The position numbers were made by a program, and so were the translations under genes. Under the pieces are notes generated by a model, which was not told the origin of the DNA, searched no databases, and saw only the letters and a program-made list of their open reading frames with translations. From Epiperipatus broadwayi (Eukaryota > Onychophora > Udeonychophora > Euonychophora > Peripatidae), in the NCBI GenBank assembly GCA_028023455.1, contig JAQFVV010006273.1:1922001-1986000 (forward strand): a DNA stretch of 64,000 nucleotides, in the 5' to 3' direction. Below, one piece after another: positions 37,702-49,529 of this stretch; the first letter of the stretch is position 1, and every line of letters starts with the position of its first letter.

Positions 37702-37800
37702 CCAAGCATTGGTGGTTGAGAGGTCAGTGATGGCTGCTTTACAAGCAGTTGTCCTGGGTTAGCGGGTTCACTTCCCGGCTGATGCTATGACACATGAGAA
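37702..37800 (+). mobile_element. tRNA-headed SINE (family A), nested in the PLE left arm
   Basis: It is the same family as 3606-3695: GGTGGTTGAGAGGTCAGTGA then TTTACAAGCAGTTGTCCTGG, a B-box-like GGGTTCACTTCCC, GATGCTATGACACATGAG and an A tail. The equivalent point of the right arm (about 38440-38470) lacks it. AATGT(G)TTTTT flanks both sides as a probable target duplication. Confidence 0.8.
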
Positions 37801-37856
37801 AAAAAAGAATGTGTTTTTTAAAAATCTTTCCAAATAGGAGGAAGTTTGGAATCATC

Positions 37857-38072
37857 TCACTTATTGATACAATCTGGCCTTTTAAGTATCTTGATGGCTT
37901 CTCTAATTTTGCACTGGTAGAGATTATCACATCTGGATATAATCCTGGTACTAGAAAAATCAATTTTATGACCTGAATCTATAGTATGGGGTGAGAGTGC
38001 TGATGATGATGAGTGTTGTTTAACTGCATTATCATGCTCATCTCTCCTAACACTGATGTGACAATTACTCAT
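37857..38072 (-). pseudogene. PLE GIY-YIG endonuclease fragment (left arm)
   Basis: This 71-codon minus-strand frame (NCHISVRRDEHDNAVKQHSS, then DSGHKIDFSSTRII and KIREAIKILKRPDCINK) is the mirror copy of the right-arm frame. It covers the domain from the conserved Arg-Glu-His segment to the C-terminal KIRE.I.I block. The catalytic YIG part is lost to a frameshift near 38075. Confidence 0.85.
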
Positions 38073-38396
38073 ACCTATGTAAGAAGCTTTACAATTTTTA
38101 CCAAGCCTAAGGATTCAATCCCTCTTGAATCTCATGATGTTTATCAAATCTCATGTAAAAATTGTAAAGCTTTTTACATAGGTATGAGTAATCATCGCAT
38201 CAGTGTTAGGAGAGATGAGCATGCTAATGCAGTTAAACAACACTCATCATCATCAGCACTCTCACTCCATACTATAGATTCAGGTCATAAAATTGATTTT
38301 TCTAGTACCAGGATTATATTCAGATGTGATCTCAACCAGTGCAAAATTAGAGAAGTCATTGAGATACTTAAAATGCCAGATTGTATCAATAAGTGA
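38013..38396 (+). pseudogene. PLE GIY-YIG endonuclease domain (right arm)
   Basis: This is a 127-codon frame. From about 38100 it reads SIPLESHDVYQISCKNCKAF followed by YIGMS, so V-Y and Y-I-G form the two halves of the GIY-YIG signature. Next comes HRISVRRDEHANAVKQHSSS (conserved Arg and Glu-His), then DSGHKIDFSSTRIIFRC and KIREVIEILKMPDCINK. The part before residue 30 is the inverted left arm and not true protein, so the real coding start was upstream in a lost reverse transcriptase. The domain itself is uninterrupted from about 38100 to 38396, which is notable in so reduced a copy. Confidence 0.88.
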
Positions 38397-39767
38397 GATG
38401 ATGCATGCAAACTTACTCCTATTTGGAAAGATTTTTTTAAAAAACATTCTTAAATTTAACATTTTTGCTATTGGTGGAACTTTAACATTTATTCAAATCA
38501 GTGATTGTAGCGCCTCTACAACCATCTTTCTACCTTTTATCACCCTGTGGATGACTTGTGTGACCAAGTCGAAATGTGGGAATATCAATATTTAAATTTT
38601 TTTATCACGGACAAACCCGCAAAATATGTCTTATATATATGTGTGTGTGTGTGTGTTGAGTTCTGAATGAAAGATAAAGAAATGATTTGCAGACAAGAAA
38701 ATAGCTCATAAATAAGCACCCCATGGCAAAAAAATCTGCTTTTATTAATGTAGTGATGTTTTTTATTAGTTATTATTTTTTATTATTATGTTTAGAGTTT
38801 GGCATAGAATCTAATAGCATTGATTAATTTTATGCACAAATTGTGACATTAAAATTGTGTATTTGTCTAATCACATACTCAATTTTTAATTGTATGTGTA
38901 ATTATTCTGAATTTTTCATATGCAAGTAAATATGAATATCTAAAATATTGAAAGCCTTTGGCATTTAAAAAATAATGATGAAGACAAGTTTATCAGAATG
39001 GAAATTATTTTACTATGATCTTGCATTAGGCAGTAAAATGAATAACAAATCATTATGAAATAAGATTTGTGACAGGATTTTGCATGTGAATGATTAAGAA
39101 CTTAGAAGATTCTAGATTAAAATCTACTTGACCTAAATAATATGGAAGAAAGTAAAAAATATGACCTAAAAATAATCTATCTCATAAAATATAGTTAAAT
39201 ATATCAATAATGACCCAATAAAATCTAATTAGAATAATAATAGAAATGTAATTTTTTTCTAAACGGAAGTACATAAAATATGAAAACTTTGCCTAATATG
39301 GATTCTTCCCAGACTTAAACAAAGGACAGAAACTGTAATTACATCATTAATAAGGTCGATACAATTGTTTTCAGTGAAACTAATTTTCCAGAATGAAGTT
39401 CAATTCTACAGATAGAATGGATATAAGTTTTTTGAAAGAGAAGTTCATCAAATGAAGAAAGGCAAAATCTAACAATGAAAGGTCAATGATATTAAAATGC
39501 AATGCTACATGTATCTGATGAGTGTTATGACAATAAATCACTGTAAAAATCTAGGATGCATTATTTTCAAGATAATAGTATTGTGAGTTATCATACAGTT
39601 AGGATTTAAGATGTAAAAGATATATATAATACCAATTAAAAATTGAATCATTTTGAAATATATCAATAAAAAACAATGAGCTCTGTACTAATTTCTCTAA
39701 CAAGCTTTATTGATAAGTACCAGCAAGAGAAAGCATGTTAAAATTTCTATCTAAAAACCACACCCTA

Positions 39768-39811
39768 ACTTCAGACCAATGGTTTCATGCTTTGGCACTT
39801 TTCAGTGAGGA
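39768..39811 (-). ncRNA. Hammerhead ribozyme core with intact 2-bp helix III (left arm)
   Basis: On the minus strand the order is CTGAAAA (39805-39799, core mutated from CUGANGA), stem II AGTGC/GCAT around CAAA, and GAAA (39786-39783). Then CC-ATT-GG (39782-39776) forms helix III, with U and C at 39775-39774, giving predicted cleavage after 39774. Stem I pairs only in its first three positions. The right arm has the complementary strengths. Confidence 0.65.
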
Positions 39812-40110
39812 ATTAGGATAGTTTCAGACACTAGATCTAAAAATACTAACCCAAAGCCAACATTTATCTAAAAGTTATCTATTGAGTGGAAAATCTAAAA
39901 TTTTCAGATACCTACATGTCTTGAAATCTAGATATTTAACTCAAATAACTATATGGAACTGAAAAATTTTCAGTCAAACTATATATTAATAGCCTTAGCA
40001 AGACATGTAGGTATCGGAAAATTTCAGAATTTCCATTCAAATAGATAACTTTTAGATAAATGTTGGATTTGGGTTGGTATTTTAGATATAGTGTCTGAAA
40101 CTTCCCTAGC

Positions 40111-40154
40111 ACCTCACTGAGGAGTGCCAAAGCATGAAACCTTTGTTCTGAGGT
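40111..40154 (+). ncRNA. Type I hammerhead ribozyme core (right arm)
   Basis: Stem I is ACCTCA (40111-40116) with TGAGGT (40149-40154), six perfect pairs. CTGAGGA (40117-40123) fits CUGANGA exactly. Stem II is GTGC/GCAT (40124-40127 with 40132-40135) with loop CAAA, and GAAA follows at 40136-40139. Helix III (CC-TTT-GT) is weakened by mutation, while U-C at 40147-40148 gives the cleavage site after 40148. All conserved core bases are present. Hammerheads of this type with minimal helix III are known in PLEs and retrozymes, where they process multimeric transcripts. Confidence 0.72.
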
Positions 40155-40252
40155 TAGGGTATGGTTTCTAGATAGAGATTTTAAAATGTTTTCTCTTACA
40201 CACATTTGTCAATAAAACTCATTAGAGCAATTAGCACAGAGCTTATTGTTTT

Positions 40253-43200
40253 TTTATTTACAAGCTTAAAAAGATTAGGTCATGTGATATTTGATTCTAA
40301 TTTTTATTGAATATCAATAAAAAATTTGACATTTGTTTTTTTAGATGCAACTAGTATTTGTGATAAATTTTGATGCTTGTTAAAATCTAAAAATTTCATT
40401 TGTATATTGGATCTGGTCATGTTGTGGAGACAAGATATTCTCTTAAAGAATGTGTTTTGAATATAAATATAAATTTTCTTGAGAATCACTGGCTAGTCCG
40501 AGACTATGACTATATTTCTTAGGAATTTGATTTTTAAAAAAGTCTGTGCTTGAGTAAATAATAAAACGAATGTGAAAATTCTTAAGCATAACAAGTTTAG
40601 ATGCAAAAGTTAATCAGCTATATAATAAAAGGCTTATTAATAATTAATACAATATTTTTTGTATACTGAAAATAATATATGGAATATTCAGAACAGATAG
40701 GAACTATATTTTAATAATATTTTGAATAATAATGCAAAACTTCAAACCATTTTTTTTTAATATTATTTTTAAAATAAGCAAATTTAAATTTGGATACAGG
40801 TATTCATCATATTGGTATCTTAAAAACAGAAAGATTGTAAGCCCTGATAAAATAATTTTAAAATATAGTGATACTATGTCAACTTAAAATTATTAAATTT
40901 TTAAAGATGTTCCATTTGATTTTAAGAATGCTTCTAATTGTTCCACTTGTAAAAATAAAAAAAAGATTTTAAAAAGGCTCCAGTGATTACAGAGTAATAT
41001 CATTGTTATGAATACAGCAAAAGTCGTTTGAATATTATCAAATAGGTTAATTTCTATCATAACTGATTATTAGAGATCCAACATAATTTTAGATAATCTA
41101 AAAGCAGTGAATATACAAATATAGTCAAATATAAAACAAATATAAGCTGTTGTTATTTAGGCAATTAATTATTCTCAGTTAATTTAAATGTTTTTTGACA
41201 GTATTTGAAATATCTAATTGCCCTACTGCTAAAGTTTGGCAGAAAAATGTTATTATTGGTGATTCAAAATTTGAAACATTTGAAATAAAAATTAATCTTA
41301 AAAATATACACTAAATCATAACAATATTTCCCATTATTACAATCATAGATTGAAACAATTTATAGAGAGTCAAATAAACCAAATATCAAAATGCATTTCC
41401 GATAAGATTTCTAATTTGATTCAATTTAAAAAAAACTACAAAACATCTCCAAAATTTTTAATTTGTATTATACTGATGTTTGTATATTTGATAATTCAAA
41501 AACTAATGTACAAATTATTGTTAATAATTTGATTTAATAATTAATATTTTTTAAAAAAGATGGTTTGTTAGCCATTGATGGAAAAAAAATCTTCAACAGC
41601 CTTTGTTTAGATAATTAACAGTGTGAGAATATATATATATAAATTTAAAGATTTTTAAAAACAATATATTAAGATATATAACGTTCTGATTGTTTATTAA
41701 GACATAGTAAGACTGCAATTAGAAAATGAAAGGTTTTTAACCTTTTTCACACGCACCTTAAACATTTGTATAATAGCCTGTAGTTTTTTAGTATACAGGA
41801 AACTCTCAAACCTCAATACAAGATAGGGACTTTATAAAAATAAAAGTGGCAAATCTGTCTTGTACATTGGGATGCAGCACAAACTCATATTTACTGAAAT
41901 TTTTTTTAATAATTTATAAATAAAATATTTCATCATAATAAAATAACTATTACAACTTAAATCAGTTGCATACAATAAAATTATTCTGCTAAAAATATTG
42001 CATTGAAATAAAAAATAGACTTCCTATTGGTGTATGTAACATTAAATACTGAAAGGATTTTTCTAATATTGTAAACATAAAAGTACTCATAGGTTCGATC
42101 AGTATCTTTTTCAGCATAATGAATGTAATGACATTAAATCTCCAATTGGCACATATAAAATTGATGAAAGATTAATAGATTTTTTTAAAAATGGATTTCA
42201 ATATGAAATTAAGCATTGTAATTATGGTAGAGGAGACCATGTTGATATTATATATAGTATTTTTAAGGATTGTCTAAACTGTACAATAATGATTCTTTTC
42301 ATTGATTAGGTATGGATGAAAATAGGGTACAGTGGAGAGATATATTTAGACAATGTGCTAAAGTTTTTTTAACAAAAAAATTTTATTCAGAAATTGTTAA
42401 ATAAGATATGAAAAATTAAAAAAAAACCCAGCTAGATAGGGATTGCTAAAATCACAGCAAAACTCATTTTTAATGTTTTGCTCTTCGTTGTTTCTTTGAT
42501 CTATTTTTTTTTTTTTTTTATACCTAGGATTGCATTTTGCATATTTAGATGTTAGAATAAATTGATCAAGTGTAGTAGGCAATAAAAAACTAGAATTAAT
42601 TTTTAGTCAGATTACCGAATTGTCTAGATTTTCTATCTGCTTTCAAAAAGATATATATTAATACAATATACTAAAATTAATTGATTGCAAAGAAATATTA
42701 TACTATTTTTTTATATGCATTGTTATCAGGGTAATCTTTTTAATTGTCAAACTTTTTTGTTTTAAATCATAATTGGGCCACTGTTATCAGTTTTCAATTG
42801 TCTCCTTAAAAATTTGTCATTCTGTGTCAAGGACTGTCTATTAATATTACGATGTATTACGTTCGTAATACATACTGTATATATATTATTTTTTCTTGTT
42901 TTTACTAACATTAAAATAAAAGGTACTTGTGTATAATTTAACAATAATTTTACTTTTACTAGTATAATCTATATTAAGAATGAATATTGTAATTTTGTTT
43001 ATAAATCTATACTTTTTTTTTTTTACTGATAAAACAATTTATGACTTGGATTAGATTAGAAACTAAAAAACAATTTTGACATTTGATGATTATTTATAAC
43101 GTTTTCCAATAACATAATAAGCAGTTTACATACTTTCACTAACAGGGCGGCGTGACAATCTTATACAAATTGTATAAATTGTGTAGCTATTTAGAAAGGG

Positions 43201-43737
43201 AAAAAACCCAGAGTAATTTGCGTTCCGTATATACTAGACAATAATAAAAACATGTATAAGAGATTGTGATCTGGGTCAACTGCTTTTTCAGCATGAAATG
43301 TGCATCTTGGTGATCACACATCTTTTTCACACGCCTTTGGTCATATGTTTATGATTACATTCCTCCACAAGATATTAAAAGTGGATAGAAACCAGTCCCT
43401 GCATGAGAGTGGTGTAATGAAAATTACTTAAAGAAATATTGTTCATTATAGGATAATCTTTAGTCTAATGAATGACTAATAAAAGTTATTAATAAACAAA
43501 CGTTTATTTTTGGAATATTATTCTTGATTAATAATATTTACATGATAGACTTGTATTTATATTTTGTTTATTTCTAATTATTAATTTTGATTACAATATA
43601 AAATTATTAATAAAAACGGTTTTTGTATAAAGCAGTTAACGATTTAAACCGATTTTTTTTTTTTATAGTATTTTTTTAACTGTACTTATTGCTAATCTTT
43701 TAGGCCACCTGTGTTACATTATCACCATGTTTATATT
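40253..43737. other. AT-rich stretch with weak coding-like remnants
   Basis: Between 41340 and 42400 short plus-strand stretches (for example 41350-41532, and around 42125-42300 reading SPIGTYKIDERLIDFFKNGF) look slightly protein-like but are separated by stops. I cannot assign them to a family. The rest shows nothing. Confidence 0.3.
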
Positions 43738-43921
43738 TTAAGCAGAATAAATCAATATACTAGTTGTCCTTATTATCGAAATACTTTTCACTATGTCTAT
43801 ATTCCCATCTGCTAAATCACTGGTGTTTTTCTGAATTGGCAGAATAATTGAGGAGGAGGATTTTGCATTTTGGATATGAAGTAAATATTTATACTGCTTT
43901 ATAATGTTATAGGGCATTAGT

Positions 43922-44022
43922 TTGTGCTGGTGATTAATCTGCAGAATAATTACTTGCCATTTTCTGTATTTTACGCTCATTCTTGTGCTGGTGGCTAATC
44001 CGCAGAATTGTGTGTAAGTATA
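43922..44022. repeat. 61-bp two-copy tandem repeat
   Basis: TTGTGCTGGTGATTAATCTGCAGAAT (43922) recurs at 43983 with a few changes (GGCTAATCCGCAGAAT). This lies within a minus-strand frame of 124 codons (44112-43738) that I could not recognise. Confidence 0.75.
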
Positions 44023-45001
44023 CTGGCTACTTGATGGTGGTGTATAAACCCAAAGGGCATTCGGTGTTGTATCATTCTTATGTGTAGAAGTATGCATCCA
44101 CAGGGATATCATTTTACTTCATAAATGTAAGTTTGGGCAAAGTTTTTGAGCTATGTTGCTAAAATCATCTTTTTCATCTATAGGTATAACCTGTGAGTTC
44201 AGTCATAAAGAGTAGCAGGGCATCTTATCTAAATTATTCCCATAATGTATTACGTTTGTTAATTAATATTTTAACTGAACTGAAGTTTGAATCTTCATTT
44301 TGGTTTACTATTGCATTATAGCTAATTCTTGCAAATATAATATTATTTATTTAAAATTATTATAAGTTTACAGCAAAGGTTCATTGGTTCTGGAACTGAC
44401 ACATTGGGTATTTCATGATTTGATGTTGAATTCCAATATTTTCCTCAAGACAGAAATTGAATCAAATTATAACAAAATTTTATGATTAGGCTTATTATAA
44501 AACTGTGCCTATGATATATCTATTGAAGTAAACAAATGAAATGATATTTTATTCATTCTATTTATTTATTTGTTTATTTATGTATTTATTTATTATATGA
44601 AAACATTATATATCAATTATTTGTTAATGATAAATTGTAAATAAATAGTAATTTATAATTAAACTTACTGTGCCATTGCTATTTGTCATTTATAAAACCA
44701 GAAATCCTATATCTTGAATAGAGCATACATTGGAGTACATACTGTTATCAATATGACATAAGAGTCTTAGTAATATTTTGGGAAATATTTGAATGCTGTT
44801 GTTCTCGGGTAGTTTATGATTTATGGGGTACAATAAAATCCCATTTGCCTTTTCCATAAATTTTAGCTTTGCTCTGTTGATTATAGTACATGATATAAAC
44901 TTATAAACAAATTTACTAGATAATGCTATAATTAAATTTATTTTCTTAATGTTGTAATTCATCAAACATAACAAGAGTCTCACTGCTATTTATTAGATTA
45001 T

Positions 45002-45057
45002 AAATTTAAGTTTATAAGGAAGAAATTTAAGTTTATAAGGAAGGAATTTAAGTTTTC
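45002..45057. repeat. 21-bp tandem repeat, about 2.6 copies
   Basis: AAATTTAAGTTTATAAGGAAG repeats at 45002, 45023 and partly 45044, with near identity. Confidence 0.95.
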
Positions 45058-46899
45058 CATGCTTATTATTTTTGCAAAACTCATACCTAAACTAGTATTT
45101 GTACCAAAATCATATATGCCATCCTAAAATTCATAATCTTTAATAGTTCCACCAATTATGCTATCTTGTCTATGGTCGGCCATAAAGTCTTATGCAATGA
45201 AAATTGTAGATTAATATTTTGGAGGATAATACAAGTTACAGAAGTATAATTTGTCTTAAGTAATTCAAGGTACTTCCACCTACTGCTATGATCGATCTTC
45301 GTGATGTACCCTGGTCGCAACCAGATTATATCATAACAATTTCATGTTATACCAATAATTTTGCTTGTTGTGACCTGACCAGACTTTTTAGTTATAGTTT
45401 TTGGCATGCAATCTGGTAGGCTTGAATACTTAGTTTCGCCATGTTTGCTCCAAATTTTGGTTACTATATATATATATATATTATAATAGGATGAGGAAAG
45501 AGTAGGTAAACTGGAATGATGGTGGAGTGATGAATGTCAATCATCCAAAATATCAAAACATATATAAGTATTTTATATATTCAAGAGAACATGGGATCAA
45601 GAACTCTCCTTGTGAGAAACTCACATTGGCTCCTTAGAGCAACTATATTAGTATAATTAATCATACATCAACCAGCATTATCAATAACTAAGAGTAAGTA
45701 ATACTCAAAAATAATCATTCATCATCATGAACAATCAACATTCAAATAAATCAACAGTTCATCTTGTGGCTGGATTTGAAATGGGTCTACTATAGACCAG
45801 GCTAACTATTGAGCCCTTGCCATCTTGGGGTAATTATTTAAACCATTAATTTAGATGCACCAACTTAAGTGCTAATCCACCTAAATATATAACCATAAAA
45901 CAATAATGCTGGGATATTAAAACATGCTAATCATCATCAGTGCTCTGAACACTTGTACCATCAATGTATTGGCCTACTATAAACTTAAATTTTGATAAAT
46001 ATATTAAATAAAATGTAATGCAGAGCTTTAAAGAATATTCTCTTTGTGCCAACCAGAATGATGATGATTGATGGGAATATCATCATCATCACTGGATTCT
46101 CATAAACACTATTATACATTTCCTTTTATATATCAGACCATTATGCTCGAATCTACCAGATGATGCAAATGTATAATATTCTAAACTCTTTTTAGAATTA
46201 AATTATTGGAATAATTTTAACAATTGAATACAAGTTTATTAATAAGAATAAAAATATATTTAAATTAAGGTCTTTAGAATATGGCTATGCACAAATAAGC
46301 CTTCTGATTTTGGTTACTATACAAAATTCAAATTATTACATTGATTTTACAATACTTCTTAATGAGTTTCTATGCAATACATATATATCTGCAATATGTG
46401 CATTATAATTTAAAAGTAAACATATTTGAATTAACATTTAATAGTAAAAACAATGATTAAAATTTACATATAGTGTTGACTAACATAAAAACAAAATTCA
46501 ATTTATTATATGGTCGTTTCCATATATGTTCCAATAGGTTTACTTAAAATCAGTCAGAACACAGATATGTAGCTTAATAATTTCTGAACATATTTGAGTT
46601 GTCATAAAATAATAAATTAAATGATTAAAATTCACATGCAAGTGTCTATTTGACACTCATTGATATATTATATATACACACACACATATACATGTGATAA
46701 TGATTTCTAAATATATTTGATTTGCCATCTAAACATCTTAAATTATTACTTTTTAATGATATAAATACATCATAGTAGGTTGACATCAAATACATATCAT
46801 GTGTGGTACAATTTATTATTTAATATTGTCATAACTATAAATTAAATTCATTTTTTTATATTTGAATTTATCGAAATAAAATTATTAACTTCTTTCATA

Positions 46900-47214
46900 T
46901 ATATTGCTTATATCACTCTATTCATATACACGTTAATGCAACAAATTTTCTTAAAAACTTCTTTATTTTCTTAGAGTTTTGACTGTCCAGCAGTCTTCAT
47001 CAGAGCTCTATCTTCTTCACTACCTTAATTAAACTGACCGTTATTTTAAATTTTCTATCTGATGAAGACTGCTGGACAGTCGAAACTGTAAGAAAATAAA
47101 GAAGCTTTTAAGAAAATTTGTTGCATTAACGTGTATATGAATAGAGTGATATAAGCAATATATAAGATTATATGAAGATATGCAAAGACAGTGAAGGAGA
47201 AGAATAAGAGAATA
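46900..47214. mobile_element. Hammerhead-bearing foldback with 13-bp target-site duplication
   Basis: Inverted arms at about 46897-47004 and 47058-47165 have a 53-nt spacer, followed by about 49 bp of single-copy tail. The direct repeat AACTTCTTTCATA occurs at 46887-46899 and 47215-47227. The paralogous position at about 51464-51495 in the duplicated segment has no insertion, so the element boundaries are well supported. It has no ORF and must be non-autonomous. Confidence 0.88.
47050..47097 (+). ncRNA. Hammerhead ribozyme core
   Basis: CTGATGA (47059-47065) is the canonical core. One A is followed by stem II GACTG/CAGTC (47067-47071 with 47077-47081), then GAAA (47082-47085). C-U-G-U-A (47086-47090) gives a one-pair helix III with a single-base loop and cleavage after 47090. 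ATTTTCT (47050-47056) can pair with AGAAAAT (47091-47097) as stem I, leaving two unpaired bases before the core. The mirror copy at about 46974-47003 (minus) has GAAA changed to CAAA. Confidence 0.6.
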
Positions 47215-47399
47215 AACTTCTTTCATAATTAATTTCATTTTGAATATACATAAATTTTACTACTTCAATAATAAAGATTTTTTCCTTTCCTTTTTATAAA
47301 AAAATTAAAAATAAAATCAGTCTTGACAGGGTACTCAAAAAAGATTTGATTGATTGATTATAACATCTTTAAACTTAGATTTTAAATATTTCTTTTCCC

Positions 47400-47477
47400 C
47401 TTAAAAACAAAAAGTACTATCCTATAACAGTCTTTCCATTAAAAACAAAAAGTTCTACCCTATAACAGTCTTTCCCT
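47400..47477. repeat. 39-bp tandem duplication
   Basis: TTAAAAACAAAAAGTACTATCC and the following CTATAACAGTCTTTCC are repeated immediately with few changes. This is absent from segmental copy 2, so it arose after the duplication. Confidence 0.85.
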
Positions 47478-47818
47478 TAACAGTGACTAAAATTTACAAA
47501 AATCCTTAAAATAGTAAAGCAGATATACTTTTTTTTTAATTTAAAAAGAGTTTTTTTTTTAAAAAAATAAAGTCAATCTTGATAGAATTACTGTTGATTG
47601 ATCAATTAGAAATATCTTTAAATTTAAAAATATAGATTTTAAATATTTTCACTTATTCTTTTGAAAAAACAAATATAACAGTGTCTATAAATTAAATCTT
47701 CATTTTTAGATGGTTAACTTAAGTAAAATTATTTACTTGTTCTCTAAAATGTCATTTAAAGAAATTACTAAAATAATTTATTTTACATTTTTTTCTCATT
47801 TTATATAACATTACTCAC

Positions 47819-48200
47819 CACCAGCTGTATATATGTTTATCTGAACTTCTTTGCCTATATATATATCAGCATATGTATAACTAATTCATCAACTAATGAT
47901 TTCTCTTGAGGCCAGTCTGGTATTGTCTCATCAGGAAAGGTATAATTTAGATAATTACAATGATCCCCTTCTGCCCAGGATTGTATATATTTCAGGCAAG
48001 CAAACTATCTTTTAGAATATATTTATATCTGTGAACCACTTGAAATTGACCATTTCTCCATGCGAATTCAATCTCCAACATTGTGAAATATAGATCAGCT
48101 TTTTGACTTGCTCTCCTTGCAGTCTTATATCTTCATTGCAGTTTTCTGTCCTGATATGAAGTACTCTTATGGCTAGCTACTTCTGTCCAGCTATAATTAC
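47819..48200 (-). pseudogene. Unrecognised exon-like relic, segmental copy 1
   Basis: On the minus strand a conserved tract reads FACLKYIQSW, then CNYLNYTFPDETIPDWPQEK, LVDELVIHML and, after a frameshift in a TA run, YIGKE. It ends at a splice-donor-like GTGAGT (47818-47813). An upstream tract in another frame reads ADLYFTMLEIEFAWRNGQFQ. The same blocks recur in copy 2 with the same donor position. Codon-like conservation suggests an exon of an unknown protein or of an unknown long transposon; both copies are broken. I do not recognise the family. Confidence 0.4.
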
Positions 48201-48760
48201 TGCCAACTGTTTCTCAAATATTATTAGTCAACCCTTACAAATAACAACCAGCCAACTCTTCTCAAAACAATTATTAGCTAAACTAAACTATTTTTATCAA
48301 CTCTTTTTATATAGAATCAGCTGAGGTGACAAAAACATTTTAATTAAAAACTTTTTTTTTAAATTAAAAACAATTCTAATTCTTTCAAAAGCATGATTAA
48401 ATTTTTACTTAAAATTTTTTTTAATAGATAAAAATTTTGTTCATTTAATTAAAAAGATTTCAAAATAGATAATATAAATTTTTACAATTATCAGTTTAAC
48501 ATGCTTATTTTTAATTTCAAAATCAGAATTCAATAAAAATATTTATTAGACTATTTTAACTATTTATTTCCTAATGAAATGTTTATTTTAAATTTAAAAT
48601 TATTTAATCTTTTACTATGATTATTTATTCCAGGAAGTGTAGAAAAAAATATTTATAAAATTTTTTGTCTGTGTTTATTTTTATTTTTTCTTTCATCTTT
48701 ATATATATTTGTGTGCACAGATTATGTTATTGTGTGCTATGTAACAAAAGTATTATATAA

Positions 48761-49529
48761 CTCCCCTTCTGGGAAAAAATGAAAATAGAAATGAAACACC
48801 TATCTAACAGTATTTTATATATTATACATGTATAATCAAAACAAATATCATATTTCAAACTATGTAGTCATCAATTTTTTAACGACCTGACAAGCACCTG
48901 TCAGCTAACAGAATGAATAGTGACCTACAATTCTGAAATAGATAAAGAATTCAGCCATTGGACTTAAGTACACAATACACCATGAATACCAAGGGTGCTA
49001 TTTTAATTGAGACACTATAACTACTACAGTCCATGATAAGGATAATGCAAAAGTCTTTTCAAAGCTGTCTACCTTGAAGTGGCTGAAAAATACAAAACTA
49101 CACTCTGCTCCAATGAGTTTAGGGGTTGGAAAATACAAACTATGCCTTTCTTCTTTTCTAGGAGATTCAGTAGTCTTGTCACATATTTCACAGTATTTTT
49201 TAAAATTAATTCTGCATAAGCATACTTTTTTTTCCTTCTCAGTTGTGTGTGGTTAAGATCAAGTTGAATGATAATTTTGTAGTGATGATTACCAATATGT
49301 GATCATCATCAATCTTAAGTTGGACATCTATTTATAATGATTGCCATCAATAAATAATCATCATCATCTCTCAGTTGAGTAGCCATTTATAACAAGATGG
49401 AAATTGGGGGTGGTTGTCCTACATGGTGATAGAAAAGTATTTCAAATAATGAAATTTTTTAAAATTAAATAAGATATTCTTAAAGTATGGTAATGATATT
49501 AAAGTGATGTCTATTAAAGTAATGTTCAG
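48761..49529. other. Unique spacer between the two segmental copies
   Basis: This sequence is not shared with either copy. The plus-strand frame at 49074-49256 is not recognised. ATGATCATCATC-type motifs occur near 49290-49370. Confidence 0.5.

Larger units (their letters stand above)
37519..38632. mobile_element. PLE foldback with GIY-YIG remnants, hammerhead-like ends and a nested SINE
   Basis: Left arm 37519-38099 and right arm about 38156-38632 are inverted copies. The left is longer because a SINE sits inside it at 37702-37800. Both outer ends carry a stem GACTTG/CAAGTC followed by GAAA- or AAAAC-type sequence (right arm 38545-38574; left arm about 37572-37605 on the minus strand), a degenerate hammerhead end. 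The inner parts encode the GIY-YIG endonuclease on the plus strand on the right and on the minus strand on the left. (TA)n and (TG)n follow the right end. Confidence 0.87.
39668..40252. mobile_element. PLE-terminal foldback with a hammerhead in each arm
   Basis: Left arm 39668-39923 and right arm 40000-40252 are inverted copies (about 85 per cent identical by eye) around a 76-nt spacer. Each arm carries a hammerhead core listed separately. The family is shared with the solo terminus at 19265-19571. No coding sequence remains; the minus-strand frame over it is incidental. Confidence 0.82.
45550..48760. repeat. Segmental duplication, copy 1
   Basis: This segment is homologous in the same orientation to 49530-52770, with an offset of about 3.97 kb at the left and 4.02 kb at the right. 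Matching anchors include GAAATGGGTC (45778/49751) and CAGGAAGT (48631/52650). The copies have diverged by many substitutions and small indels. Copy 1 holds a 315-bp hammerhead foldback (46900-47214) that copy 2 lacks. A multi-kilobase direct tandem could be a duplicated genomic segment or two copies of an unknown long element. Confidence 0.85.

Noticed and set aside
39936-40205. 89-codon minus-strand frame
   Set aside because: It runs across the hammerhead foldback arm and centre and is explained by that element, not by a gene.
43738-44112. 124-codon minus-strand frame
   Set aside because: It is the longest non-TE open frame nearby but has no recognised domain, includes a DNA tandem repeat and lacks splice context; left uncalled.
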